From the NCBI GenBank assembly GCA_951828585.1, contig OX639991.1:2760576-2824575 (forward strand): a stretch of DNA of 64,000 bases, given 5' to 3'. Positions 24,886 through 33,520 of the stretch are shown here, piece by piece; position 1 is the stretch's first letter; each line of letters starts with the position of its first letter. The DNA is from Longimicrobiales bacterium (GTDB lineage: Bacteria > Gemmatimonadota > Gemmatimonadetes > Longimicrobiales > Gaopeijiaceae). The position numbers and the translations under genes were made by a program. The notes under the pieces were generated by a model. The model worked only from the letters and a program-made list of their open reading frames with translations, was not told where the DNA came from and ran no database searches.

Positions 24886-26819
24886 CACCGTTTCTCCCAT
24901 AGCGCGCTCCACGATGTGAGTCGTCTCCTGATGATCGTCCGGCCCTCGAGCGCGCGGCGCACCTCGGCGAGCGACGCGGTCGCATCCTCGTCTGCGCGGA
25001 TGGCCGCCACGGCTTCACCCAACACCGAGGCCAGCCCGGGGAACTCGCGCAGCGCTTCCACCTGCATGCGCATGAGCGTGTTCATGGCGCTGTCGGGGGC
25101 CGCTTCCAGCAGGCGCACGGACTCCACGTAGTTGGCCATCAACTCACGCCGTTTCTCGCCGGACATCTCCCGTCGGACACGCGGCGCGGCATAGCCGGTG
25201 TCCTTCCCCTGCATGCGGACCCGCCCAAGGTTGACGAGAAGTTCAGGCGGTTGCCCCCGGAAATAGTACCGTTCGGTCAGAGCGAATTCCTGCAGCAACT
25301 TGAGCGCGGCCCACATGGGCGGCAGCGCCTCGCCGGTTTCGGCGATGTAGAGCGCGCGCACGCCCTCCCAGAGCGCTTCGTGAGCCTCCGCCAGGAGCGG
25401 ATTGGGGTCGAAGACGCCTTCCATGGTCCACTCCCGCTGCATCAACTCGACGGTGCGGATGACGCGCCGGAGCTGGATCCCGATCGACTGCGCCGAATCG
25501 ACGAAGAGGTCGCGCGACATGGTGCGCCTCTCGGCGTGGATCTCCTCGGTGAGCTGGATGAGGTAGCGAAGGCTCAGGAAGAGGCTGTCGTTGGGCGGGG
25601 GCGCGCCTTCAATGGCAAGCGAGTCGTACTCCGACGAGGTGGCGAGGCGCAGGACGCGTGTCTCCGAGGTGGCGTAGCTTGGGCCCGACAGCGTGTTGTT
25701 GTCGAAGGTGACGGCGCGAAGGGAGAGCATGTCGCCCTCCTCGAGCGAAAAATACGCCAGGGGCAGTGTGAGCGAGAACTCCCCGCTGCGGGCATTGTCG
25801 AGGTCGCGGCGCTCGAGGGTGTCGCGGCGGAAGGTGATGTGTCCCTCCTCTTGTCCCATCGTTACGATCGACTCGAAGAAGGCTCCGCCGAGACCGATGT
25901 CGTCGCTCATCCGGGCGTGGAGTTCGATGTCACCTTCGATGGTGCGTACGGTTGTGTCCCGCATGGGGAGCAGAAGCTCGACGGAGGGCGTCGCGTCCCG
26001 CCGGGGATCGATCACCACCAGCCGCTGGTATTGACGGTCCCTGAGTTCGAGGGCCACGGCGGAGTCGGGCAGGGTGAAGGCGGATTGCCAGCCGTCGTCG
26101 CCCTCCGGGGCCGCTTCGAGGGGGGTCTCGCCGAGGAGGATCTCGATCCCGTCGGGGATGCCCTCGCCGTGCAGGTCGACGGTGCTGCCGGCCAGGCCGG
26201 CGATGGTTGCGGGATCGTCGAACTCCTCGCGCCGCAGTCCGCTTCGCCGGGCGTAGGCGGGTGGAGTGACCGAACCTCGGAGCACGTCCAGGCGGCTGGG
26301 CATTTCAGTGACTTCGGTTGTGTCGTCCGCCGCCGTTCCGACGACGGCGGTGCGCCAGTTCTGCGGGACGGCCGAGTAGGAGACGCCGGTGACAAGGAGC
26401 AGGATGGCGGCCGGGAGGAGCGATCGCAGCGCGGCGCGCCTGACGAAGGCTCCGGGATCGACCCGGGCGATGATGGGGGCCAGGCGTTCGCCGAAGCGGT
26501 CGGCGTAGCGTGGGTCGATGGCCGTGACGAGGGCGTAGCGAAGCTCCGGGGCGCGCTCCTCGACCCAAAGCGCGACGCGTTGCAGGGACCAGACGAAGCG
26601 GCGGCGCCAGAGGAGGAGGACGAGGGTGGCGAGACCTGCTGCGATGGCGGCCGGCAGGATCACCGGGCGGATGCCGGGGGGGAAGGGGAGGGCGAGGGAG
26701 AGGAGCATCGCGGCCACGAGGACCCCGAAGGTGACGCCGGCGCCCAGGAAGAGAGCGGTGAGGGTTGTGAGGAGACCCAAGCCGCGCTTGGTGCGCTGGA
26801 CTTGCTGGAGGGGCGTCAT
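24885..26819 (-). CDS. DUF4175-type membrane protein
   Basis: 644 residues: two membrane helices in the first 75 (LTTLTALFLGAGVTFGVLVA and VILPAAIAAGLATLVLLLW), a third near 135 (SLLPAAILLLVTGVSYSAV), then a long extracytoplasmic part with Ig-like strands (VTPPAYARRSGLRREEF, MSDDIGLGGAFFESIVTM) and a helical C-terminus. This is the layout of DUF4175 proteins of MoxR/Bat operons. ATG 26819 overlaps the stop of a 15-codon micro-ORF (ATGA). Its first residues (MTPLQQVQRTKR) are repeated in the two micro-ORFs upstream, a product of tandem duplication. Confidence 0.8.
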   Translation of the reverse strand: MTPLQQVQRTKRGLGLLTTLTALFLGAGVTFGVLVAAMLLSLALPFPPGIRPVILPAAIAAGLATLVLLLWRRRFVWSLQRVALWVEERAPELRYALVTAIDPRYADRFGERLAPIIARVDPGAFVRRAALRSLLPAAILLLVTGVSYSAVPQNWRTAVVGTAADDTTEVTEMPSRLDVLRGSVTPPAYARRSGLRREEFDDPATIAGLAGSTVDLHGEGIPDGIEILLGETPLEAAPEGDDGWQSAFTLPDSAVALELRDRQYQRLVVIDPRRDATPSVELLLPMRDTTVRTIEGDIELHARMSDDIGLGGAFFESIVTMGQEEGHITFRRDTLERRDLDNARSGEFSLTLPLAYFSLEEGDMLSLRAVTFDNNTLSGPSYATSETRVLRLATSSEYDSLAIEGAPPPNDSLFLSLRYLIQLTEEIHAERRTMSRDLFVDSAQSIGIQLRRVIRTVELMQREWTMEGVFDPNPLLAEAHEALWEGVRALYIAETGEALPPMWAALKLLQEFALTERYYFRGQPPELLVNLGRVRMQGKDTGYAAPRVRREMSGEKRRELMANYVESVRLLEAAPDSAMNTLMRMQVEALREFPGLASVLGEAVAAIRADEDATASLAEVRRALEGRTIIRRRLTSWSALWEKR

Positions 26820-26863
26820 GCTGCTCTCCTCTTCCGCTGGACTTGCTGCGGGCGGGCTGTCAT
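26816..26863 (-). CDS. Micro-ORF 2 (15 residues) from duplicated gene start
   Basis: ATG 26863 to TGA 26816 encodes MTARPQQVQRKRRAA. Its stop overlaps the DUF4175 ATG and its start overlaps the stop of micro-ORF 1, both as ATGA. The sequence is a copy of the DUF4175 N-terminus joined to the KR-x-AA end of BatA. Whether the peptide matters is unknown; coupling of ribosomes from BatA to DUF4175 is the simplest effect. Confidence 0.5.
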   Translation of the reverse strand: MTARPQQVQRKRRAA

Positions 26864-26904
26864 GCAGCGCTCCTCTTCCGCTGGATCTGCTGTTGGAGGG
26901 CCAT
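26860..26904 (-). CDS. Micro-ORF 1 (14 residues) from duplicated gene start
   Basis: ATG 26904 overlaps the BatA stop (TGATG) and the frame ends at 26860, encoding MALQQQIQRKRSAA. With micro-ORF 2 it forms a chain of overlapping starts and stops that replaces a single gene junction. The underlying DNA is about three copies of a 43-bp unit containing CCTCTT and CGCTGGA. Confidence 0.5.
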   Translation of the reverse strand: MALQQQIQRKRSAA

Positions 26905-28400
26905 CAGGCTGCTTTCCTCTTGCGCTCACGACCGGCTGACCCGCCTCGATTGCCACGCCGTGAGCGGCCGCTCGCGGGTCCCTTGTCGGATCCCTTTGCC
27001 AGCCGTCGCCTTGCCCAGTGCTCGGCGAGCGCGACAAGAAGGGCCAGCGCGAGGATCCATGGAACGGCAGGGGTCACTCGTTTTACCTGGCGCCCGATTT
27101 CGGATGCGGGCGCGAGCGGGCCGTCTCCCGCGAAGGCGGTCAGGAATTCGTCGGAGAGGGGGGTCGGATCGCCGGGTTCGCCGCACGGGGCGTCGAGGCC
27201 GGCCAGGAAGCGCTGAAAGGCGGGGCGGAGGATCGCGTCGCCCTCGGTGGGGAGGGGGATCGCGATGGAGCGGACGCAGCCGTCGGCGGTGGCTGTTTCG
27301 AAGGCGGCGGGCTCGCCATCCATCCAGCGGGCGTAGACTCGGGTGTTTTGGGGGGGGGTGGTGGGAGATGGGCTGCTGGCGGAGAGTGCGGCGGGTGTCG
27401 CGGTCGCGGGTCGCCAGCGGCGCTCGAAGGGGTAGACCATGACGGCTTCGTTCGCCCGCACGCCGGCGATGGTGTCCGGGGTCTCGCGTTGGGTCCAGAG
27501 CTCGGACGCGGCGGAATCGGCCCACTCGACTCGTGCGCGTGCGACCTGCCTGGGCGATTCGGTGGCGATTTCCGTCGGTACGGGGTCGGTGACCGCCGTC
27601 CGCACTCCTGTCGGCAAACCGTCCGCGGCGCCCACCCCCCCCACCCTCACCACCTCGATGCGGCCCGGCCACAGCGCCCGGATCCGCTCCGTCGCGGCGT
27701 CCCGCTCCTCACGCGCAAACGGCGAAATCACGACCAGCTCCAGCGAGTCGGCCCCGTCGCGCAGCCTCGACGCGGTGCGGAGCGCGGCGATCAGCGCACT
27801 CGAGAGTGACCCCTTTGCGGCCCGGGTCCGCCGCGATCCCTCGCTGGGGGCTCCCCGTGGCCCGGTCCCCTCCCCGGCCAGCCGCCCCTCCGGTGAGTCG
27901 AGAGTCCCCTCCCCGGCGAGCACCCCCGTTGAGTCCACAGGCTGTCCGGCGGGGCCGTCTCCCGAAACCGTCCCCCCCTCCACCACCGCCTCCAGCGAAT
28001 CCATCGCCCCCCCCACCTCGCGCGCCTCGCGGTCGAAGAACACCACCGCCGCCGCGCCCTCCACATACCCCCGCGCACTGTCCGCCAGCTCGTGCGGACT
28101 CCCCACCGCCCGCGACACGTCCACCACGGCAATACGCGCGACCGGAGCCGAGAGGGGGTGGAGGACGGGGCGGGCCAGCGCGGCCCCGAGCAGCAGGATC
28201 AGCAGTACCCGCAGCACCAGGAGCCAGGGGTCGCTGAAGCGCATGGTGATGGTGGTCGCTTGCACCGGAACCTTCGGGATGAACCGCACGGTGGGGAGCA
28301 GGTCGGTGTCGGGCTCCCGGGTGGACAGGAAGTGCAGCGCCACGACCCCGGCCGCGATGGCGCCCGCGGCGATGAGGTAGACGGGAGCGAGGAAGATCAC
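26904..28400 (-). CDS. BatA-type membrane protein (aerotolerance regulator N-terminal domain)
   Basis: 498 residues. It begins with the BatA/TIGR02226 N-terminal module: IFLAPVYLIAAGAIAAGVVA, ALHFLSTREPDTDLLPTVRF and a second helix LVLRVLLILLLGAALARP. A VWA-like extracytoplasmic domain follows (VARIAVVDVSRAVGSPHELA, with the DxSxx start of a VWA motif but not a full MIDAS), then a low-complexity insert and a C-terminal helix (ILALALLVALAEHWARRR) with a basic tail ending KRKAA. GTG at 28400 overlaps the DUF58 stop (GTGA). Acts with MoxR and DUF58 in an envelope complex of unknown task. Confidence 0.85.
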   Translation of the reverse strand: MIFLAPVYLIAAGAIAAGVVALHFLSTREPDTDLLPTVRFIPKVPVQATTITMRFSDPWLLVLRVLLILLLGAALARPVLHPLSAPVARIAVVDVSRAVGSPHELADSARGYVEGAAAVVFFDREAREVGGAMDSLEAVVEGGTVSGDGPAGQPVDSTGVLAGEGTLDSPEGRLAGEGTGPRGAPSEGSRRTRAAKGSLSSALIAALRTASRLRDGADSLELVVISPFAREERDAATERIRALWPGRIEVVRVGGVGAADGLPTGVRTAVTDPVPTEIATESPRQVARARVEWADSAASELWTQRETPDTIAGVRANEAVMVYPFERRWRPATATPAALSASSPSPTTPPQNTRVYARWMDGEPAAFETATADGCVRSIAIPLPTEGDAILRPAFQRFLAGLDAPCGEPGDPTPLSDEFLTAFAGDGPLAPASEIGRQVKRVTPAVPWILALALLVALAEHWARRRLAKGSDKGPASGRSRRGNRGGSAGRERKRKAA

Positions 28401-29281
28401 GCGCGGCTGCCGGTCTCGGGGGGACGCACGATTCGCTGCACCGACTGGGCCGCTCCCTGGCCGGTTACCACCTCGGTGTACGAGGCGCCGGCCATGCGCC
28501 AGTCCCGGGCCAGCCGTTCGCGCCAGGCGCCGAAGTTCTCCAGGTAGCGCAGCCGCGAGAGATCGGTCAGGGGGCGTTTGAGCTGCGCCTCTTCGGGATC
28601 GACGACGAGGGCGGGGCGGGTGGGGGGGGAGATTTCGGTAGTGTGTATAGTGTGTATAGCGTGCACTTCGCGTCCCGCGGCGGACCTCTGAGTGGCCAGG
28701 GTGAGGAGCTCATCGGCGTCGCCCAGGAAGTCGCTCACCACGGCAATGCGGGCGCGGGGATTCCGCCGGGCCACGGCGTCGAAGACGGGAGCCAGGCGTG
28801 GTGTGCCGGCCGGGTCGACGGTGGCCAGGAGGGCGAGGATCTGGTGGACGATGCCGCGCCGGGTTCGTGCCGGGAGATAGTGGCCGCCGGGCTGATCGGT
28901 GGCGACGGCGATGCCCACGGGGTCGCGGCCGGAGTGGGCTGCCGAGGCCAGGCCGATGGCGATGTGGCGGGCGAAGTGCCACTTCTCGAGGGTCGCCGCC
29001 GGGAAGGCCATGGAAGCCGATGCGTCCAAGACGACCATGGTGGGCAGGACGGTCTGCTCGGTGGAGAGACGGATGTAGGCGCGGTCCCGCCGGGCGAGCA
29101 GCTTCCAGTCGATCTTGCTGACCTCGTCGCCCTGCCGATAGGCGCGATAGTCCTCGAACTCGGCCGAGATGCCCCGCATCCAGGACCGGTGGTCCCCGGC
29201 GAGACCGGCCGGCGCCTTGTGGCGGGCGGGCCAGCGCAACGAACGGACCGCGTCGAGGAGCGCTCCGTCGGCCGGGTTCAT
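28397..29281 (-). CDS. DUF58 protein
   Basis: 294 residues. DUF58 core RGISAEFEDYRAYRQGDEVS, then KIDWKLLARRDRAYIR, followed by a VWA-like half (MVVLDASASMAF, IAVVSDFLGDADELL). No membrane helix, so cytoplasmic or peripheral. DUF58 proteins are regular partners of MoxR ATPases and BatA. The start at 29281 (MNPADGALL) is preferred; GTG 29317 is possible. The GTGTATA repeats at 28640-28660 within the gene encode HAIHTIHTTE and are coding, not regulatory. Confidence 0.9.
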   Translation of the reverse strand: MNPADGALLDAVRSLRWPARHKAPAGLAGDHRSWMRGISAEFEDYRAYRQGDEVSKIDWKLLARRDRAYIRLSTEQTVLPTMVVLDASASMAFPAATLEKWHFARHIAIGLASAAHSGRDPVGIAVATDQPGGHYLPARTRRGIVHQILALLATVDPAGTPRLAPVFDAVARRNPRARIAVVSDFLGDADELLTLATQRSAAGREVHAIHTIHTTEISPPTRPALVVDPEEAQLKRPLTDLSRLRYLENFGAWRERLARDWRMAGASYTEVVTGQGAAQSVQRIVRPPETGSRA

Positions 29282-29341
29282 GGCCGCGCTAATCGCCCGA
29301 GGAGCACGCTCGAACACCAGGAGAGGCTTTCCACGGGCGTG

Positions 29342-30418
29342 CTATACCGAAATGCGGCTCTTCGGCGGGGGCACCGCCTCGAGGAGGTGGTCGATGATGC
29401 CCTCGATGGTGATTCCTTCGGCCTCGGCGGCGAAGTTGGCAAGCACCCGGTGGCGCATGGCGGGGTGCAGCACGCGCTGGATGTCCTCGGGGGACACGTT
29501 GAGCCGCCCCTGCAGGAGTGCGTGTGCCTTGGCCCCCAGGATCAGCGCCTGTCCGGCACGCGGGCCCGCCCCCCAGCGCACGTACTGCCTCACCAGCTCC
29601 GGCGCTTCCGGTTCGGCCGGCCGGGTGGCGCGGGCCAGCGCCGCCGCGTATTCGAGCGCGGGCTCCGGCGCGGCCACCTCGCGTATGAGGTGGTTGAGCG
29701 CCAGCAGCCCAGGTCCGTCCAGTACCGGCTCGATGTCGGCGTCACCCACCGCCGTGGTCGCCCTTAGGATCCCCACCTCCTCTCCCTGCGACGGATACCC
29801 CACCCGGATGTCGAAGAGGAAGCGGTCCAGCTGCGCTTCCGGCAGCGGGTATGTCCCCTCCTGCTCGATCGGGTTCTGGGTGGCCAGGACGAAGAACGGC
29901 CGGGGCAGGTCCATCGTCTCGCCCCCGGCCGAGACGTGGCGCTCCTGCATGGCCTCGAGCATCGCCGCCTGCGTGCGGGGGGGAGCGCGGTTGATCTCGT
30001 CGGCCAGGATGATGTTGGCAAAGATCGGGCCGGGCACGAAGCGGAAGTTGCGGTGTCCGGTGGCCGTGTCCTCTTCCATGACCTCGGTCCCGGTGATGTC
30101 GCTGGGGACCAGGTCGGGCGTGAACTGAATCCGCCGGAAGTCCAGCGACATGGCTCGCGAAATCGTCTGGATCAGGAGGGTCTTGGCCAGCCCCGGAACA
30201 CCCACGAGGAGAGCGTGTCCACCGGCCAGGATCGCGAGCAGGACCTCCTCGATCACCTGCTCCTGCCCGACGATGACCTTCCCCACCTCTCCCTTGAGCC
30301 GGGTCACCCTGGACAGCAGCTCGTCCCTGGACGGGGCGGCCGGTCTCGCCGCCGCCCCGTCCCCCGATGGTTCCGTTGTCGTTCCCGGACCTGGGATCAC
30401 CGCGGCCTCAGACCGCAT
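29342..30418 (-). CDS. MoxR-family AAA+ ATPase
   Basis: 358-residue AAA+ ATPase. Walker A GVPGLAKT, Walker B IILADEINRAPPRTQAAMLE, sensor 1 FVLATQNPIEQEGTYPLPEAQ and the MoxR C-terminal lid (HRVLANFAAEAEGI). MoxR ATPases act as chaperones that assemble or activate VWA-containing partners, here DUF58 and BatA encoded just downstream. The start overlaps the PmbA-like gene end by 11 bases, so coupling is likely. Confidence 0.95.
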   Translation of the reverse strand: MRSEAAVIPGPGTTTEPSGDGAAARPAAPSRDELLSRVTRLKGEVGKVIVGQEQVIEEVLLAILAGGHALLVGVPGLAKTLLIQTISRAMSLDFRRIQFTPDLVPSDITGTEVMEEDTATGHRNFRFVPGPIFANIILADEINRAPPRTQAAMLEAMQERHVSAGGETMDLPRPFFVLATQNPIEQEGTYPLPEAQLDRFLFDIRVGYPSQGEEVGILRATTAVGDADIEPVLDGPGLLALNHLIREVAAPEPALEYAAALARATRPAEPEAPELVRQYVRWGAGPRAGQALILGAKAHALLQGRLNVSPEDIQRVLHPAMRHRVLANFAAEAEGITIEGIIDHLLEAVPPPKSRISV

Positions 30419-31790
30419 CGGCGATTGCCGTGAAGTTGAAGTCTCGGGACCGGACCGGCGGGAGCACGAAGCTGCCGCCCGCGGTCAGCACCGGCTCCCC
30501 GATCGCCTCGAGGTTGTTCAGGAAGAACATGTGGGAGTCCACGTAGCGCATGTTCGCGATCGGCCGGGTGATCTTCCCGCGCTCAACCAGCCACGTCCCG
30601 TCGCGGGTCACGCCGGTGAAGACCAGGCGCCGGAAGTCGGCGAACTGCGTGGTCAGGCGCGTCACGTAGATACCCCGGTCGCACGTCGCGATCATTTCGT
30701 CGAGAGTGGACAGCTGGGTTCCCGCTTCGGGCTGCAGCCGCACCGCGACCGGATTCGCCAGGGGATAGTCCTGGCCGCGCTCCTGCGCGACGCCGTCACC
30801 GTAGCTCAGCGCCCGGAGAATGCCGTCCCGTACCCAGTAGGTCTGGTCGAAGGGAACGCCCACCGGGTTGAAGGGACAGAAGGGTCCGTCCGGGTCCATG
30901 GGATCCGACACGAACGAGAGCCGGTCGTCGAAGACCTGCTGCCCGATCTTGGTTTCTCCGTTCGGGGCCGCCCAGACCGAAAATCCCGACTGCGCGGAGG
31001 GCAGATCCATGTGGTAGCGCATCATGAAGAAGATCATCTGCGCGTACGCGTCCGGCTCCAGGATCACGGTGTAGCGCGCCGGTTCGATGGCCTGCGGCTC
31101 GCGGGAGCGGTCCGCCTTGTCGGTGGCCCGGTTCGCGATCGCCGACCCGTTCAGATCGTTGAAGTCGTAAATCGCCTTGCCGGCCCACCCCGACCCCGTG
31201 TTGTCGTTCGTGCGGGCCGTGAGCGCCAGCGAGCCGTTCGTGCTGCGGCAGTAACCGACCAGCCCGGCGGAGTTCGCCACGAGCATGGACGCGACGCTGA
31301 GGTCGACCGTGCCCGCCGAAACGTACCCGTCGGTCCCCTCGATCGCGCTGACCGCCTTCTGGATGCGGTCCTCGATGTCCACCGCGCGGCTCGCCTCCGA
31401 CCACAGGCCGGGAGGAACCGGGTAGGTGCGGGGCTGGACGAGGCGGCTCGTCCCGTGTTCGCCGGGACCGTCGCGCGTGGCCTCCTCGGCCCAGCGCACG
31501 GCCTCCATGAGCCCGTCGTCGTCGAAGCGCTGGGTGACGCCGTTGGCCGTCTTGCCGTTCATCATCGTGGTGACCGTCACCTGGCCGAGCGACGCGTCGA
31601 GCTGCGTGGTGATCTCGTTGCGCGAGAAACGCGAGTTCTGCGCGTTGCTCAGCTGCACGTTGACGATCGTGTCCGCGCTCGGGTCCGCGAAGTCGAGCAC
31701 CTTCCGCGCGATCGCCATGGCCTCGTCCCTCGAGAGGATCTTGGCCGTGCTCGCCGCGGCTGCCGGGGTCCTGTTGTTTCGCCTGCTCAT
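30408..31790 (-). CDS. PmbA/TldE-type metallopeptidase-related protein
   Basis: 460 residues of the TldD/PmbA (U62) family, PmbA branch: AMAIARKVLDFADPSADTIV, RFSRNEITTQLDASLGQVTV, the central PARYTVILEPDAYAQMI and the C-terminal FRRLVFTGVTRDGTWLVERG. No signal peptide, unlike its two upstream partners. In E. coli PmbA/TldE lacks metal ligands and pairs with TldD to cleave unfolded or RiPP peptides; here the pairing partner would be one of the two exported TldD-like proteins, which is topologically odd. ATG 31790 overlaps the upstream stop (ATGA). Confidence 0.85.
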   Translation of the reverse strand: MSRRNNRTPAAAASTAKILSRDEAMAIARKVLDFADPSADTIVNVQLSNAQNSRFSRNEITTQLDASLGQVTVTTMMNGKTANGVTQRFDDDGLMEAVRWAEEATRDGPGEHGTSRLVQPRTYPVPPGLWSEASRAVDIEDRIQKAVSAIEGTDGYVSAGTVDLSVASMLVANSAGLVGYCRSTNGSLALTARTNDNTGSGWAGKAIYDFNDLNGSAIANRATDKADRSREPQAIEPARYTVILEPDAYAQMIFFMMRYHMDLPSAQSGFSVWAAPNGETKIGQQVFDDRLSFVSDPMDPDGPFCPFNPVGVPFDQTYWVRDGILRALSYGDGVAQERGQDYPLANPVAVRLQPEAGTQLSTLDEMIATCDRGIYVTRLTTQFADFRRLVFTGVTRDGTWLVERGKITRPIANMRYVDSHMFFLNNLEAIGEPVLTAGGSFVLPPVRSRDFNFTAIADAV

Positions 31791-33439
31791 GACCGCCTCC
31801 CGTAGGTGAAGACGTTGATTTCTCTGAACCGGGCCGCCGGCGCCCCCACCGTGCGCCCGATGTTCTGGAACGGATCGCCCTTGCCGGTGCCCCCGCCCTG
31901 GTAGCTGAAGGTGCTCGGTCCCCCGATCATGTCCATGGACCGCCAGAAGTCGGGGGTCCGGGCCAGGAACGCGGGACGATTGAGCGGTTCGCCGAGCTTG
32001 CCGTCGCGGATCTCGTGGGCCATGCCGCTCGCCGAGAACTGCAGGTTGAGCATGGGCGGATCCACGTAGCCGAAGCCGCCGCGGTGCATGTAGATGCCGT
32101 CCTCGGTCTCGGCGATCATCTCCTCGACGGTGACGTCCTCTTCGCCGGGGTCCATGATGGCGATGCTCGGCGCCACCACCTGAATAAGCGCCGATGCCTG
32201 TGACCCGGCCGTGCCCCGGGACTCCACCGGCATCCCGTTGCGCCTGTACCACCACTCCAGCTGCGGCGCGAACTCGCGCGTCGTGAAGTAGTCGACCAGC
32301 ACCCCTTCCCGGATTAGCTGGTAGTCCGCGGGCGCGACCCCCTCGACGTCCCACTTGTACATGCCGCCGGCCCGGGGCGCCGACCCCGTGGCCCGCACGT
32401 TCAGCTTCGGATTGTTGTAGGAGAACTGCCCGAGCACCTCCTCGGGCGGCGCGAGGTAGCTGGTCCCGCCCGCGTGCATCTCGTAGCCGAGCACCCGGTC
32501 GAACTCGAGCGCGTTGACGATCGAGGAGTTGAAGACCGAAGACACCGCCGACGAGTCGAGGACCAGGTCGTAGCGCCCGACGTCGGGCTCCTTCGCGTTC
32601 ATCGCCATGATCGCGTCGTCCACCGCCTGCTCGGCGTCCGCCGCGAAGGGGACCCCGTCGATCGCCTCCCAGCCGTAGCCGCCCGTCCTGAACGATTCCG
32701 GGCTGCTGGAACCGAAGGTCATGCGGTCGTCCGACATCACCTGGGCGAGGTAGTTGTTGCCGAAGCCATGGAAGCGCTGGGCGATGTACGACCCCTCGCT
32801 CGACGCGAACACGACATCGCTCTTGCCGAAGAGGAAGTCGGAGAATGAGGTGACCCCGGGCATCCCGCGCGCCTCTCCGACCTTCATGATTGCCTCGTTC
32901 GCCTCGATCTGAAGCTCAAGCTGGTCCTGGATCGTGTAGTTCCACGGGTCGGCGTCGATCGGAGTCTCCCACTGGCCGTCCTCCACCACGGGAGCCGAAG
33001 CGAGCTCCAGGGTGCGCGTCTTCCCCCAGGGGTTCAGCGACGACTGGCGCACCGCGAGCTGCGCCACCCGGGCAGCTTCTTCCTCGGTGACGATCGTGGA
33101 CGACGCGAAGCCCCACGCCCCGCCCACGCGCACGCGCACGCCAAAATGGAGCGACCCGGAGGTCAGCTGGGTGAGCACCTGGCGGTCCTGCACGATGGTT
33201 CTGCGGGTCGCCCCGCTGGCCACGCGCACGTCCGCGTAACTCGCCCCCGCGCCCTTTGCCGCATCGAGCGCGGTTGCCGCGATCGCGCGCACGTCGGGGT
33301 CCTGGAGCAGCGGGCGGAACGGGCGGTACTTGCGGGCCGCCGCGCAAGGGTCGGCCAGCAACGTCGAATCGAGGCCGACCAGCCCGGCCGCCGCGAAAGC
33401 CGAACCCGTTCGTACGAAATCCCTTCGGGACCAGGTCAT
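31787..33439 (-). CDS. Tat-exported TldD-like protein
   Basis: 550 residues. Twin-arginine signal SRRDFVRTGSAFAAAGLVGL, then TldD/PmbA domains: SYADVRVASGATRRTIVQD, the central RYDLVLDSSAVSSVFN, and the C-terminal DGIYMHRGGFGYVDPP and DFWRSMDMIGGPSTF. At the place where TldD has HExxxH the sequence is GYEMHAGGTSY: Glu and one His remain but the first His is Tyr. Metal binding is therefore uncertain. It shares well over half of its residues with the next gene upstream. Export by Tat implies folding with cofactor in the cytoplasm. Confidence 0.87.
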   Translation of the reverse strand: MTWSRRDFVRTGSAFAAAGLVGLDSTLLADPCAAARKYRPFRPLLQDPDVRAIAATALDAAKGAGASYADVRVASGATRRTIVQDRQVLTQLTSGSLHFGVRVRVGGAWGFASSTIVTEEEAARVAQLAVRQSSLNPWGKTRTLELASAPVVEDGQWETPIDADPWNYTIQDQLELQIEANEAIMKVGEARGMPGVTSFSDFLFGKSDVVFASSEGSYIAQRFHGFGNNYLAQVMSDDRMTFGSSSPESFRTGGYGWEAIDGVPFAADAEQAVDDAIMAMNAKEPDVGRYDLVLDSSAVSSVFNSSIVNALEFDRVLGYEMHAGGTSYLAPPEEVLGQFSYNNPKLNVRATGSAPRAGGMYKWDVEGVAPADYQLIREGVLVDYFTTREFAPQLEWWYRRNGMPVESRGTAGSQASALIQVVAPSIAIMDPGEEDVTVEEMIAETEDGIYMHRGGFGYVDPPMLNLQFSASGMAHEIRDGKLGEPLNRPAFLARTPDFWRSMDMIGGPSTFSYQGGGTGKGDPFQNIGRTVGAPAARFREINVFTYGRRS

Positions 33440-33520
33440 GTCACAGTTTTCCCTTTCTGGAGTGACGCCAAGGACGCAACACAGTAGGTCGGCGGAGAGG
33501 CCGAGGCAACGAACGCACGA

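Noticed and set aside
25251-26939. 562-codon open frame antisense to the DUF4175 gene
   Set aside because: Gly/Arg/Val-rich composition without domains, covering a well-supported gene and the micro-ORF junction on the other strand.
28640-28665. GTGTATA direct repeats as a regulatory site
   Set aside because: They lie inside the DUF58 coding region and encode HAIHTIHTTE in frame.
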